NCBI GenBank assembly: GCA_024689585.1
Contig: JAILDF010000313.1
Coordinates: forward strand, 1 to 32,579
DNA: 32,579 nt
Direction of reading: 5' to 3'
DNA from: Oribacterium sp.
Lineage (GTDB): Bacteria > Bacillota > Clostridia > Lachnospirales > Lachnospiraceae
Part shown: positions 6,966 to 15,155 of the stretch, piece after piece
How the letters are laid out: every line of letters starts with the position of its first letter
Position numbering within the stretch: the first letter of the stretch is position 1
The notes under the pieces: model-generated
Database searches by the model: none
Told to the model about the DNA's origin: nothing
What the model saw: the letters and a program-made list of their open reading frames with translations, nothing else
Program-made: the position numbers and the translations under genes

Positions 6966-8354
6966 TTGTATCACTATCTTTTTCGTTTAGACAGACTTTA
7001 TGACAAAAGTAAAATCGCCTGGGATGATCTCGAGTTTACCGACGTTGACCTTCGTAAACTCCTCATTCCCCTCATGATAGAGAATCTCCTGACCTCCTTT
7101 ATGGGTATGGCAGATTCCATGATGGTGACTCGTATCGGCAGCGCTGCCATCTCCGCGGTATCCCTCACCGATGCCATTAACACCCTGGTACTTCAGATGT
7201 TCTCGGCCATAGCCACCGGCGGCACCATCATTTGTTCCCAGTATATCGGAGCAAAGGATACAAAAAAAGCTAATGAAGCTGCCCGGCAGATAGTTCTTTC
7301 CGTCATGTTCATCGCCTTTCTGGTAATGCTTATTGCAGAGATCTTCAATGCCGGCATCCTGAAGCTGGTTTTCGGATCGGTGGATGATGCAGTCATGAAT
7401 GCCTCACGCATTTACTTCCGATTTACTGCTGCATCCTTCCCCTTCATCGGCCTTTATCAGGTCTGTGCAGCATTTTACAGAGCCGGCGGAAACAGCAAAT
7501 ATCCCATGAATATATCCGTACTTTCCAATATCCTTAACATAATAGGAAATTTCACATTTATATTCATATTTAAATGGGGAGTAATGGGGGCAGCATTATC
7601 AACACTTTTATCGAGAATCTTTTCCGCCATAGTGTTGACTGTTTCCCTTAGATTTCCGAGACAGCCCATCGTGATACGACATTATCTGGTAAAGCCGGAT
7701 CCCGGAATGATAAAGCGGATCCTTTACATCGGAATCCCTTCAGGCATTGAAAACGGAATGTTTCAGTTCGGAAAGCTGGCGATCCAGTCCTCGGTTTCAA
7801 CCCTGGGAACTACCGCCATCGCAGCCCAGGCCATGACCATTATCTTTGAAAGCATCAATGGAATTGCCGCCATCGCTGTCGGTATGGGGCTTATGACCGT
7901 CGTCGGTCAGACTCTGGGAGCCGGCAGAAGAGAAGAAGCCAAATACTACATTGTAAAGCATATGAGGATAGGCGATGTCATCATTATTCTTTCCTGTCTT
8001 CTGACCTTCGTATTTTGTAAGCCGGTAATGTTTCTGGCGGGCATGGAACAGGAGAGTGCACGTATCTGTTTTAACATGATGATTTATATCACCATAGTGA
8101 AGTGTCTCGTCTGGGTGCCAAGCTTCATCACTCCCTACGGACTGAGAGCTGCCGGAGATGTAAAATACTCTATGATAGTCTCATCTCTTTCCATGTGGCT
8201 TACAAGAGTTGCCCTGTCAACCATCCTTATCAGGTTTTTCGGATTTGGACCCATTGCCGTCTGGTACGGCATGTCTCTGGACTGGCTTGTAAGAGGACTT
8301 TTTTTCCTCCACCGATTCATGGGCAAAAAATGGCTCAGCCATAGCTTTCTGTAA
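6966..8354 (+). CDS. MATE-family multidrug/toxin efflux transporter
   Basis: This is a 462-residue membrane protein of the MATE family (NorM/DinF-like), which exports cationic drugs or metabolites using a sodium or proton gradient. About 12 hydrophobic helices are visible in two related halves. The first begins KLLIPLMIENLLTSFMGMAD and the second IKRILYIGIPSGIENGMF, matching the duplicated MatE domain. The start is TTG at 6966, with AAAGGAG at 6953-6959 and 6 bases of spacing; no nearby in-frame ATG serves better. The C-terminal sequence ends in a basic KKW stretch. It converges with the histidine kinase gene, with a palindrome in the gap. The substrate is unknown. Confidence 0.92.
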   Translation: MYHYLFRLDRLYDKSKIAWDDLEFTDVDLRKLLIPLMIENLLTSFMGMADSMMVTRIGSAAISAVSLTDAINTLVLQMFSAIATGGTIICSQYIGAKDTKKANEAARQIVLSVMFIAFLVMLIAEIFNAGILKLVFGSVDDAVMNASRIYFRFTAASFPFIGLYQVCAAFYRAGGNSKYPMNISVLSNILNIIGNFTFIFIFKWGVMGAALSTLLSRIFSAIVLTVSLRFPRQPIVIRHYLVKPDPGMIKRILYIGIPSGIENGMFQFGKLAIQSSVSTLGTTAIAAQAMTIIFESINGIAAIAVGMGLMTVVGQTLGAGRREEAKYYIVKHMRIGDVIIILSCLLTFVFCKPVMFLAGMEQESARICFNMMIYITIVKCLVWVPSFITPYGLRAAGDVKYSMIVSSLSMWLTRVALSTILIRFFGFGPIAVWYGMSLDWLVRGLFFLHRFMGKKWLSHSFL

Positions 8355-8361
8355 TACGGCC

Positions 8362-8404
8362 GGTCAGCGTCGGAGGGCATCCATTTAAAACCGAGGCGCT
8401 GACC
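8362..8404. repeat. Imperfect palindrome between convergent MATE and kinase genes
   Basis: GGTCAGCG (8362-8369) pairs with CGCTGACC (8397-8404), and TCGG (8370-8373) with CCGA (8391-8394). The enclosed GGGCATCCATTT (8375-8386) is identical to bases in the left-edge repeat at 17-28, and both copies have GGCCGG a few bases upstream. It may act as a terminator for both genes, although neither strand has a good U-tract. Confidence 0.55.
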
Positions 8405-8420
8405 TTGACTTATGCTTCAT

Positions 8421-9986
8421 CTACATTGTCGGAAGTTCGATTTTAAATGTGTTGATGCCGTCTTTTGATTCTGCCCAGATCCTGCCTTTATGCTCTGTCA
8501 CTATATTCTGGGCTATAGAGAGGCCGAGGCCGTAGGAGTGGTTCATGGCACGGGCTTCGTCGATGCGGTAAAAACGTTTGAAGATGTTTTTGAGATCCTC
8601 CTCGGATATCTGTTCTCCGGGATCCGCAACACTTATGAGGCACTTGTGTGAACCGGATTTTTCAAGGGATACAGTGACTGTGCCCTTTGGATCCGAATAC
8701 TTTTGGGCATTATCCAAAAGTATTTCTATAGCCTGCTTGATATGCTGTCTTGAGCCTTTGATTCTGATACCTTCCTGAGTATTTTCCGTAAGCGTCAGAC
8801 CTTTTTCAAAGAATAGCACTTCAAAAGTCAGGATCTCGTCAGAAATCATCTTGGAAAGATCGATTATCTCGTGAGGCTGCTTTTGTATAGCACCGTTATC
8901 AACTCTGGCAAGCTGCAGGAGACTGTCCACCAGGCCCCGCATCTGATGGGCCATGGTAAATATGTTTTCGGCAAACTGTTTCTTCTGTGCATCCTCCAGA
9001 TTCCGGGATTTGAGCATTTCCGCATCCGTCAGTATGACAGTAAGAGGCGTCTTAAGCTCATGGGAAGCATCCGACACGAACTGCCGCTGCTGTATCCAGG
9101 CATCCTCCACAGGCTTTACCGCCCATCTGGCGAAGAAGATTGCAATAACCAGAAATACCAGGAAACTGAGAATTGCTATGAGCATACAGTTTCTTATGAG
9201 GTTTCTCATAGTTGCAACTTCAGAAGATATGTCGGCGAATACGATGACACGGTTTCTCTTTCCATCCCAGTTTTCTTTCCCTATCGCTCGGGGATCAAAA
9301 TCTTCATTATTTGTTATTTCAGGATTTGGATCTCCGTTTCCTGAAATATTCTGACCGGAGCTTTCGGGTGGCTGCCCCGGACCCTCCATTCCGGAATCCT
9401 TCTGAGGCAGACCCATGGACGTTGAGTTATCATCGCCCTGCGGTATGTTATCTCTGTTTCCATTTACTTCCGGGTGTGTCGGTTCTGAACTTCCGGCCTC
9501 CAATGCTTTACCATCTTTATCTACCTGAGGACTCTCGCCCGGAGCCGGCTGAGCTCCCGGATCCATCATTTTTATATCTGATGCCATTGAACGGAAGTAT
9601 CTTAGGTTATAGTCACTTAAATCCCCGATCCTCTCTGAACGTGACAGCACATCATCTACCAGTGTCTGGAGGCTGTCTTCATCCGTAAGATCGTAAAAAT
9701 CGCCGTCTGTGGCAATGATTTCTCCGTTACTGTCCACCTCAACCCTGAAAAACGGAAGCTGCACATTGGTTTCCTTATTCCGTTCCCGTCTTTCCGGACG
9801 ACGGTTCTGATTCATACCCAGTGGCACTCCGGACAATTGACTGAGCATTTTTACACTGTCGGAGTAGATACGTCTATGGGTGAGACTCAGCACCAGTCCG
9901 AAAATGACTATAAGCATGACGGTTACGATAGTCATGGTAATGGCCACAAAACGGAATCTCAGTTTCTTTATCATTTCCATAAGCAT
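8421..9986 (-). CDS. Two-component sensor histidine kinase
   Basis: This is a membrane sensor kinase of about 521 residues, paired with the response regulator gene directly upstream on the same strand. TM1 lies at ~12-36. A ~220-residue external domain follows, whose second half (~140-235) is Pro/Gly/Ser/Asn-rich and looks disordered. TM2 is at ~261-287. The dimerisation domain has SDASHELKTPL with phospho-acceptor His309. The ATPase domain has the N box DNAQKYS, a degenerate G1 box DPGEQI, the F box FKRFYRID and the G2 box YGLGLSIA. The ATG at 9986 abuts the regulator's stop codon, so the two are translationally coupled; an ATG at 9980 has better spacing from GAGGGG. The ligand is not evident. 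Position opposite the SLH/ABC export operon suggests it controls that operon. Confidence 0.93.
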   Translation of the reverse strand: MLMEMIKKLRFRFVAITMTIVTVMLIVIFGLVLSLTHRRIYSDSVKMLSQLSGVPLGMNQNRRPERRERNKETNVQLPFFRVEVDSNGEIIATDGDFYDLTDEDSLQTLVDDVLSRSERIGDLSDYNLRYFRSMASDIKMMDPGAQPAPGESPQVDKDGKALEAGSSEPTHPEVNGNRDNIPQGDDNSTSMGLPQKDSGMEGPGQPPESSGQNISGNGDPNPEITNNEDFDPRAIGKENWDGKRNRVIVFADISSEVATMRNLIRNCMLIAILSFLVFLVIAIFFARWAVKPVEDAWIQQRQFVSDASHELKTPLTVILTDAEMLKSRNLEDAQKKQFAENIFTMAHQMRGLVDSLLQLARVDNGAIQKQPHEIIDLSKMISDEILTFEVLFFEKGLTLTENTQEGIRIKGSRQHIKQAIEILLDNAQKYSDPKGTVTVSLEKSGSHKCLISVADPGEQISEEDLKNIFKRFYRIDEARAMNHSYGLGLSIAQNIVTEHKGRIWAESKDGINTFKIELPTM

Positions 9987-10658
9987 TTACCCCTCGAGCT
10001 CGAGATGGTAACCGAGACGTCTTGCTGCAACGATGTTCACATTGGAACCTATGGACTTAAGCTTCTTTCTAAGGAAACCTACATAAACCTCCACATGGTT
10101 TTCAACCGCATCGGAATCATAGCCCCAGGCCTTGCTGAGAATGGTTTCCTTTGAAAGATTCTTCTCCTTGGACTGCATCAGCATCCTCATGACATCAAAC
10201 TCCTTGGCGCTGAGTCGAAGCTCGTTGCCCTCGCACATCAGGGCTCCGGTTTCCAGATCAAGGGAAGTATTTCCGAAACAAAGCTCGTCTACTTCATTTC
10301 CCTGACGGCGCAGAAGAGCAGAGACACAGGCGAGAAGCTCCCTGCTGTCAAAGGGCTTTGTAAGATAGTAGTCAGCCCCGGAGTTAAGCCCCTCCACACG
10401 GTCCATAAGCTCCGACTTCGCAGTCAGCATCAGGATAGGAGTGCTGAGATGTATCTGGCGGAGCTTCTTTGCCACCTGATAGCCGTTCATCTTCGGCATC
10501 ATTACATCCAGTATTATAAGGTCATAAACCCCGGTCTCAGCGTAATCCACTCCGGATTCCCCGTCATAAACAGCATCTGCATCGTAACCTTTTTCTTCCA
10601 AAAGAGTCTTTACGGAATCAGCCAGTAGTTTCTCGTCTTCTACAATCAAAATCTTCAT
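9987..10658 (-). CDS. OmpR/PhoB-family response regulator
   Basis: This is a 223-residue cytoplasmic regulator. The receiver domain (1-~118) starts MKILIVEDEK with the acidic pocket and has the phosphorylation site in DLIILDVMMPKMNG. It also shows the conserved Thr/Ser (LTAKSE) and Lys (YYLTKPF). The C-terminal winged helix carries LSAKEFDVMRMLM, a recognition-helix region around VENHVEVYVGFLRKKL, and the terminal RRLGYHLE. The ATG at 10658 has AAGGA 7 bases upstream; the same frame stays open up to 10748, but that extension covers the promoter and is not coding. It is the first gene of a two-gene operon with the kinase. Confidence 0.94.
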   Translation of the reverse strand: MKILIVEDEKLLADSVKTLLEEKGYDADAVYDGESGVDYAETGVYDLIILDVMMPKMNGYQVAKKLRQIHLSTPILMLTAKSELMDRVEGLNSGADYYLTKPFDSRELLACVSALLRRQGNEVDELCFGNTSLDLETGALMCEGNELRLSAKEFDVMRMLMQSKEKNLSKETILSKAWGYDSDAVENHVEVYVGFLRKKLKSIGSNVNIVAARRLGYHLELEG

Positions 10659-10721
10659 TATCTTATCCTTCAACATTTTTAAATATGCTAATGCTAAGCA
10701 CCTGAAAACACTCTCTTCTTT

Positions 10722-10750
10722 ATTATATCCCAGTACTGTGAAAATCATAA
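10722..10750 (-). promoter_or_regulatory. Promoter of the response regulator/kinase operon
   Basis: On the minus strand TATAAT at 10722-10727 has TTATGA 17 bases upstream at 10745-10750. The -10 is perfect and the -35 is weak. TTCAG-containing repeats on the minus strand at about 10767-10785 lie just upstream and resemble the repeats at 10912-10928. Confidence 0.6.
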
Positions 10751-10794
10751 CTTTTAAGTCTTAAAAGAAACTGAAAATCCTGAAGAGGACTTCA

Positions 10795-10846
10795 GAATTC
10801 CACCGGGAGCGGTTCTCGCCGCCGGGAACCGCCCCCGGTGGAATTC
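10795..10846. repeat. Imperfect 52-bp palindrome (family member 3)
   Basis: GAATTCCACCGGG and the matching CCCGGTGGAATTC arms enclose a degenerate copy of the core seen at 4756-4809 (GGTTCTCGCC against GCCGGGAACC). A few mismatches break the symmetry. It lies in the 377-base divergent region between the response regulator and SLH-protein genes, which otherwise holds only the two promoters and the repeats described separately. Confidence 0.75.
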
Positions 10847-10911
10847 CTGCGGCTTTTCTATTTATGATTTTTTTGTGAACTATGCTGCAGTTTGCCCATT
10901 CCTGAAAGATT

Positions 10912-10944
10912 TTTCAGCTTCGTTTCAGTTTTCATCTTTACAAT
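10912..10944 (+). promoter_or_regulatory. Candidate activator-dependent promoter of the SLH/export operon
   Basis: Two TTTCAG half-sites start at 10912 and 10923, exactly 11 bases apart. The second ends 10 bases before TACAAT (10939-10944), a good -10. No -35 box exists; the half-sites cover that position, the classic layout for PhoB/OmpR-type activators. Control by the adjacent response regulator is inferred. Confidence 0.5.
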
Positions 10945-11035
10945 GCAAAACGTATTGAGCACAGGAGCCAATTAGTTCTGCATCCAGGCGTCAGATATTG
11001 TGGCTCAAAAAAGTATTCAAAGATAAGGAGAGCAT

Positions 11036-12136
11036 ATGTACAACAGATTCACGTATGGCGCCCTCGCTGCCGTAACCGGCATTGTGAGCGTCGTTTCATA
11101 TACACCGATGACAGCATTTGCATCTACAACCTTGACCCAGAGAAAGAACGCACTGGTGAGCGCAAAGATAATTGAGAACTTCGATGTTACTCTGAACGAG
11201 CAGCCGGTTTCCAGGGCGCTCTTCGCAAAAATGCTGGTAATGGCATCAACCTACCATACCACAGTTGCTGCGGAGTCCAATGTCTCCGTATTTTCAGACG
11301 TTCTCGCAACTTCAGAGTACGCTTCCTATATAAGAATAGCAGCAGAGCAGGGCTGGCTCAGTGCCTACCTTGGCGGTCTCTTCAAGCCTGATCAGGGCAT
11401 CAAGATGGCGGAGGCCGAGAAAGCCTGCCTTACCCTCCTTGGTTACACCAACGAGGATTTCAGCGGCAGCATGGTGTCAAACAGAAATGCCAAAGCAACA
11501 GCCATAGGTCTCGTGGAAAACATTTCGAAGGGTGTGAACGAATACCTGACCTACGAGGATTGCGTCAACATTTTCTATAATCTTATGAAGACCAATACTT
11601 CTGCCAATGAAACTGCCACCAGATCCAACAGCACCATCTACGGCAAGTTATTTGGCTACACCCTTTCAGATAACGATGAGATCAATCTTCTGGATACCCT
11701 TGAGTCCAATCTTAAAGGTCCTTACCTTCTTAAGGTGGACAAGAGTCTCACTTCCATCATCCCCTTCAGCAGAAGTGATGCAAGCTGTACTCTCAACGGC
11801 GAGTCTTCCTCTGCGGATGAGATCGAGGACGAAGCTTCCAGCGGCGATCCTGTTGTGGTTTACTATAATTCTTCAACAAAGTCGGTTTATGCTTACTCAT
11901 CAACCGGAAACGATATGGGTACCATCACAGGTGAGATAACCAATATTTACTACAGCTCAAGCAACCTCATGACACCTACCTCTGTAGAGATCGACGGAAC
12001 AGAATATGATGTGGGCAATGACGATGTGGCTTATGCATTCTCCGTATACAGTTCACGTGAGAAGGGCGATAAGGTAACTGTTGTATGGAGACGTAACTCT
12101 GACGGAAGCCAGGAAATAACCGCAGTTGCAAAGTAA
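11036..12136 (+). CDS. Exported SLH-like domain protein of unknown function
   Basis: This is a 366-residue secreted or wall-associated protein. A signal peptide of ~29 residues ends TAFA-ST. Residues ~38-137 look like one weak and one clearer S-layer homology repeat: FSDVLATSEYASYIRIAAEQGWL followed by GLFKPDQGIKMAEAEKACL. SLH domains commonly bind secondary wall polymers. Residues ~140-366 form a Ser/Thr/Asn/Asp-rich beta-type region with no family I recognise. The ATG at 11036 has AAGGAGA upstream. It is the first gene of a run with an HlyD-like adaptor, a MacB-type ATPase and a permease, so it may be the surface partner of that transporter. That link rests on position only. Confidence 0.8.
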   Translation: MYNRFTYGALAAVTGIVSVVSYTPMTAFASTTLTQRKNALVSAKIIENFDVTLNEQPVSRALFAKMLVMASTYHTTVAAESNVSVFSDVLATSEYASYIRIAAEQGWLSAYLGGLFKPDQGIKMAEAEKACLTLLGYTNEDFSGSMVSNRNAKATAIGLVENISKGVNEYLTYEDCVNIFYNLMKTNTSANETATRSNSTIYGKLFGYTLSDNDEINLLDTLESNLKGPYLLKVDKSLTSIIPFSRSDASCTLNGESSSADEIEDEASSGDPVVVYYNSSTKSVYAYSSTGNDMGTITGEITNIYYSSSNLMTPTSVEIDGTEYDVGNDDVAYAFSVYSSREKGDKVTVVWRRNSDGSQEITAVAK

Positions 12137-12178
12137 TATTGAAAGAAGAGTCATTCATCCTTTCTTTAGGTATCTGAT

Positions 12179-12195
12179 ATCCGGTTAAACCGGAT
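12179..12195. other. Short perfect inverted repeat between SLH gene and adaptor gene
   Basis: ATCCGGTT and AACCGGAT surround one base. It lies in the 102-base gap before the adaptor gene. It is too tight for the full RNA stem (6 bp with a 5-base loop is possible) and has no U-tract, so a protein-binding site or a processing hairpin is possible. Confidence 0.4.
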
Positions 12196-12238
12196 CGGAC
12201 ATACACGAAATTCAAAATTATCTGTTTTGGAGCAATTA

Positions 12239-13996
12239 ATGAAATTTAAATTACCAGTTAAGAAATTAGTCATCGGAGCTGTGGTACTGGCAGCGGTGAT
12301 AGGCGGCATAAAATTCTACACCGCCAAAAAAAGTCAGCCGTCAGCATCCGATAACAAAGTAAAGACCGGAACCGTAACGAGACAGACCATCCAGTCATCT
12401 CTTTCAAGTTCCGGAACCATTTCACCAAAGAACAGTTACAAGATCACTTCCATGGTAGACGGTAAAGTCATTTCCGCAGACTTCCAGGAAGGAGATGTGG
12501 TAGAAAAGGGACAGGTTCTTTACGAGATAGATTCTTCCTCCATTACATCAAAGCTTAGTTCCGCAACCAGCTCCCTTGAGCGTTCGGAAAACAAGTACAG
12601 TGATGCCGTGAAGGATTACGACACGGCAGTGGCGGATTTCAGCGGAAATACCGTAAAGTCTCCCTATTCCGGTCACATTAAGACCCTCAACATCTCTATA
12701 GGTGATCAGGTAAATTCCAACACCGCAATAGCCGAGATCTATGATGACTCCACCATGAAAATAGACATTCCATTTCTTTCCGTGGAAGCAGCAATGATCC
12801 CTGTGGGAAATACAGCCACAGTCATTCTTGATGACACGCTGGAAGAGCTCATCGGTGTTGTTACTTCTGTGGATTCCATGGAAACCACACTTGCCGGCGG
12901 ACAGCTTGTAAGATACATCACCATCGAGGTGGCAAACCCCGGCGGACTTACCACCGATATGTATGCCACTGCCAATATCAATGGCATGAATGCCTCAGGA
13001 AGTGCAGTTTTTGAATCCGCAAGGGATTTCACCATTAAGGCTAAAAATCTTACTTCCACAGTAACTGTTGCGGATCTCCTCGTGGACGAAGGTGATTATG
13101 TCACAGCAGGGCAGTCACTTTTCCTTGCAGAAGCAGATGATATAGAAGACATCATTGACTCCTACAAGGATAAGGTAGACAGTGCAAAATCCTCAGTGGA
13201 AAGTGCACAGTCAAGCCTTGATACAACCTCAGATAACTTTGAAGACTACACTATCACAGCACCGATTTCGGGAACTGTTGTCACAAAATCTGTCAATGCC
13301 GGTGAGAATGTACAGAACGGTTCACAGGCAACTTCCCTTGCAGTTATATATGACCTGACGGAAGTGACCTTTGACATGAACATTGACGAGCTTGATATCT
13401 CCAATGTTGCTGTTGGTCAGTCTGTGGATGTTACGGCAGATGCCTTTGAAGGCCAGACCTTCAAGGGAACGGTAACAAAGATTTCTATGGAAGGTACTTC
13501 TTCAAACGGTGTTACCTATTATCCTGTAACGGTTACCATGACTGAATTCGGAAGTCTCCTTCCGGGCATGAACGTTGAGGGTGTCATAATCCTTGATGAG
13601 GCAGAGAACACTCTTGCAATCCCTATCGATGCACTTCAGAGAGGCGACAAGGTTTATGTAAAGAATAAGGAAGGAGAGACCTACACTGAAGATGAGAATT
13701 CCCATGTACCTGAGGGCTTCCATTCGGTTTCCGTTGAAACTGGTCTTACTTCAGACAGTTACGTTGAGATCCTTTCGGGAGACCTCAGCGAAGATGACGA
13801 GGTTTACATTTCCCAATCCACAGTCGGCTCAGATGATGCCGGCATGATGATGGGAGGCTTCGGAGGCCAGCCGGGCGGAGGTTTCAGCGGCTCCGGCGGT
13901 CCGCCCAGCGGTAGCGGCTTCGGAGGCGGTTCAGGCGGAAGCAGAAGCGGCGGATCAGGCAGCAGAAGCGGCGGCATGGGCGGCGGTCCGATGTAA
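12239..13996 (+). CDS. HlyD/MacA-like membrane fusion (adaptor) protein, internally duplicated
   Basis: This is the extracytoplasmic adaptor of a MacB-type export system, about 585 residues against ~350-450 for the usual family. An N-terminal anchor lies at ~8-27. Module 1 (~40-265) has a lipoyl half-motif GKVISADFQEGDVVEKGQ, a short coiled coil, the second half SPYSGHIKTLNISIGDQV and a beta-barrel part. Module 2 (~266-470) repeats the order: VADLLVDEGDYVTAGQ, a coiled coil, APISGTVVTKSVNAGENV, and a barrel ending SLLPGMNVEGVIIL. A membrane-proximal domain follows. The last ~50 residues are almost only Gly, Ser, Pro, Met and Arg. The ATG at 12239 has TTGGAG 6 bases upstream. The ATPase and permease genes follow on the same strand. 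Confidence 0.9.
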   Translation: MKFKLPVKKLVIGAVVLAAVIGGIKFYTAKKSQPSASDNKVKTGTVTRQTIQSSLSSSGTISPKNSYKITSMVDGKVISADFQEGDVVEKGQVLYEIDSSSITSKLSSATSSLERSENKYSDAVKDYDTAVADFSGNTVKSPYSGHIKTLNISIGDQVNSNTAIAEIYDDSTMKIDIPFLSVEAAMIPVGNTATVILDDTLEELIGVVTSVDSMETTLAGGQLVRYITIEVANPGGLTTDMYATANINGMNASGSAVFESARDFTIKAKNLTSTVTVADLLVDEGDYVTAGQSLFLAEADDIEDIIDSYKDKVDSAKSSVESAQSSLDTTSDNFEDYTITAPISGTVVTKSVNAGENVQNGSQATSLAVIYDLTEVTFDMNIDELDISNVAVGQSVDVTADAFEGQTFKGTVTKISMEGTSSNGVTYYPVTVTMTEFGSLLPGMNVEGVIILDEAENTLAIPIDALQRGDKVYVKNKEGETYTEDENSHVPEGFHSVSVETGLTSDSYVEILSGDLSEDDEVYISQSTVGSDDAGMMMGGFGGQPGGGFSGSGGPPSGSGFGGGSGGSRSGGSGSRSGGMGGGPM

Positions 13997-14014
13997 TCAG
14001 AACCAATAAACCAT

Positions 14015-14064
14015 ATACCGGGATGAAAGTGGATTAATTCCGTATTCCTTCCCGGTATTTCTTT
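14015..14064 (+). terminator. Terminator-like hairpin between adaptor and ATPase genes
   Basis: ATACCGGGA (14015-14023) pairs with TCCCGGTAT (14050-14058), followed by TTCTTTAT. The loop is long (26 bases). Because the ATPase gene follows on the same strand with only a weak ribosome site, partial termination could set adaptor:ATPase stoichiometry. Confidence 0.5.
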
Positions 14065-14135
14065 ATACCGAGCAGATAACATTAACTCAATGTTTATCAC
14101 CGTACGATTTATATTTCGTAGCATATTAGGTAATT

Positions 14136-15155
14136 ATGTCATTAAAGGATTTTAAGAATAAAAACATAAACGAAAAAACTCAGGGAACCGAAACTCTTGA
14201 AGTGGAAGATTTATCTGTTTCTGATGAATCGACAGACGATCTTTCCTCAGAGGATAACGCTGATCATTTAAACAATGACAGTAATGCTGACTCAGAAAAC
14301 GCTTCAGAAAAAACCGAAACTGAGGAAGATGAACCCGACGAGTATGCCGAGAACCACGACGAGATTGCGAAGCTGAAGGCTGCCCAGGAGGCAGCCTCAG
14401 GAAGCTCCGAACTGGGAAATGTGGTCTTCATTCCGAAGGAACACATCGGAGAGCTTCCTCTGCTGGAACTCCATGACATTTATAAAATCTATAAAATGGG
14501 TTCCGAAGAGGTTCATGCCAATGACGGCATCTCCGTAAACATTTACAAAGGAGAGTTCGTGGCCATAGTCGGAAAATCCGGCTCGGGAAAATCTACCCTT
14601 ATGAACATTATCGGAGCTCTGGACGTGCCCACCAGCGGAAAATATCTCATCAGCGGTCAGGACACCTCCTCCATGAAGGATGATGAACTGGCAGCCATCA
14701 GAAACAAGAAGATCGGTTTTGTCTTCCAGCAGTACAACCTGCTTCCGAAGGATAACCTTCTTGATAATGTCTGCCTGCCCCTTCTTTATGCAGGAGTTCC
14801 AAAGGCTGAGCAGAATGAGCGTGCCATGAAGCAGCTGGAGCGTGTCGGACTTGCAGACAAATGGATGCAGAAGCCGGCACAGCTTTCCGGTGGTCAGCAG
14901 CAGAGAGTTTCCATTGCGAGAGCCCTGGCAGGAGATCCCGAACTTATCCTTGCAGACGAGCCGACTGGTGCATTGGACTCAAAAACCTCAAAGCAGGTTC
15001 TTGGATTCCTTAAGGAGATCAATGAAGACGGAAACACGGTAGTCATGATAACCCATGACAATTCCATCGCGCTTGAAGCCAAAAGAATCATCCGTATCTC
15101 TGACGGCAAAGTAGTTTATGACGGAACAGCGGAGGACTATGCTAAACTCATTTAA
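14136..15155 (+). CDS. MacB-type ABC transporter ATP-binding protein with acidic N-terminal extension
   Basis: This is the cytoplasmic ATPase of a MacAB/LolD-like system, 339 residues against ~230 for the family. Residues 1-~75 are very rich in Asp, Glu, Ser and Asn, followed by an Ala/Glu stretch to ~105. The ABC domain then starts with LELHDIYKIYKMGSEEVHA. Walker A is GKSGSGKST (146-154), the Q-loop FVFQQYNLL, the signature LSGGQQQRVSIARAL, Walker B LILADEPTGALD and the H-loop MITHD. The extension is encoded in frame with no internal stop. The 3' end overlaps the permease start by 17 bases, so the two are translationally coupled. ATPases of this group drive permeases that act mechanically on periplasmic or extracellular substrates; the cargo here is unknown. 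Confidence 0.93.
   Translation: MSLKDFKNKNINEKTQGTETLEVEDLSVSDESTDDLSSEDNADHLNNDSNADSENASEKTETEEDEPDEYAENHDEIAKLKAAQEAASGSSELGNVVFIPKEHIGELPLLELHDIYKIYKMGSEEVHANDGISVNIYKGEFVAIVGKSGSGKSTLMNIIGALDVPTSGKYLISGQDTSSMKDDELAAIRNKKIGFVFQQYNLLPKDNLLDNVCLPLLYAGVPKAEQNERAMKQLERVGLADKWMQKPAQLSGGQQQRVSIARALAGDPELILADEPTGALDSKTSKQVLGFLKEINEDGNTVVMITHDNSIALEAKRIIRISDGKVVYDGTAEDYAKLI

Noticed and set aside
8362-8404. Conventional bidirectional terminator for the MATE and kinase genes
   Set aside because: The stem is plausible but neither side has a real U-tract, so I list it as a repeat and mention termination only as a possibility.
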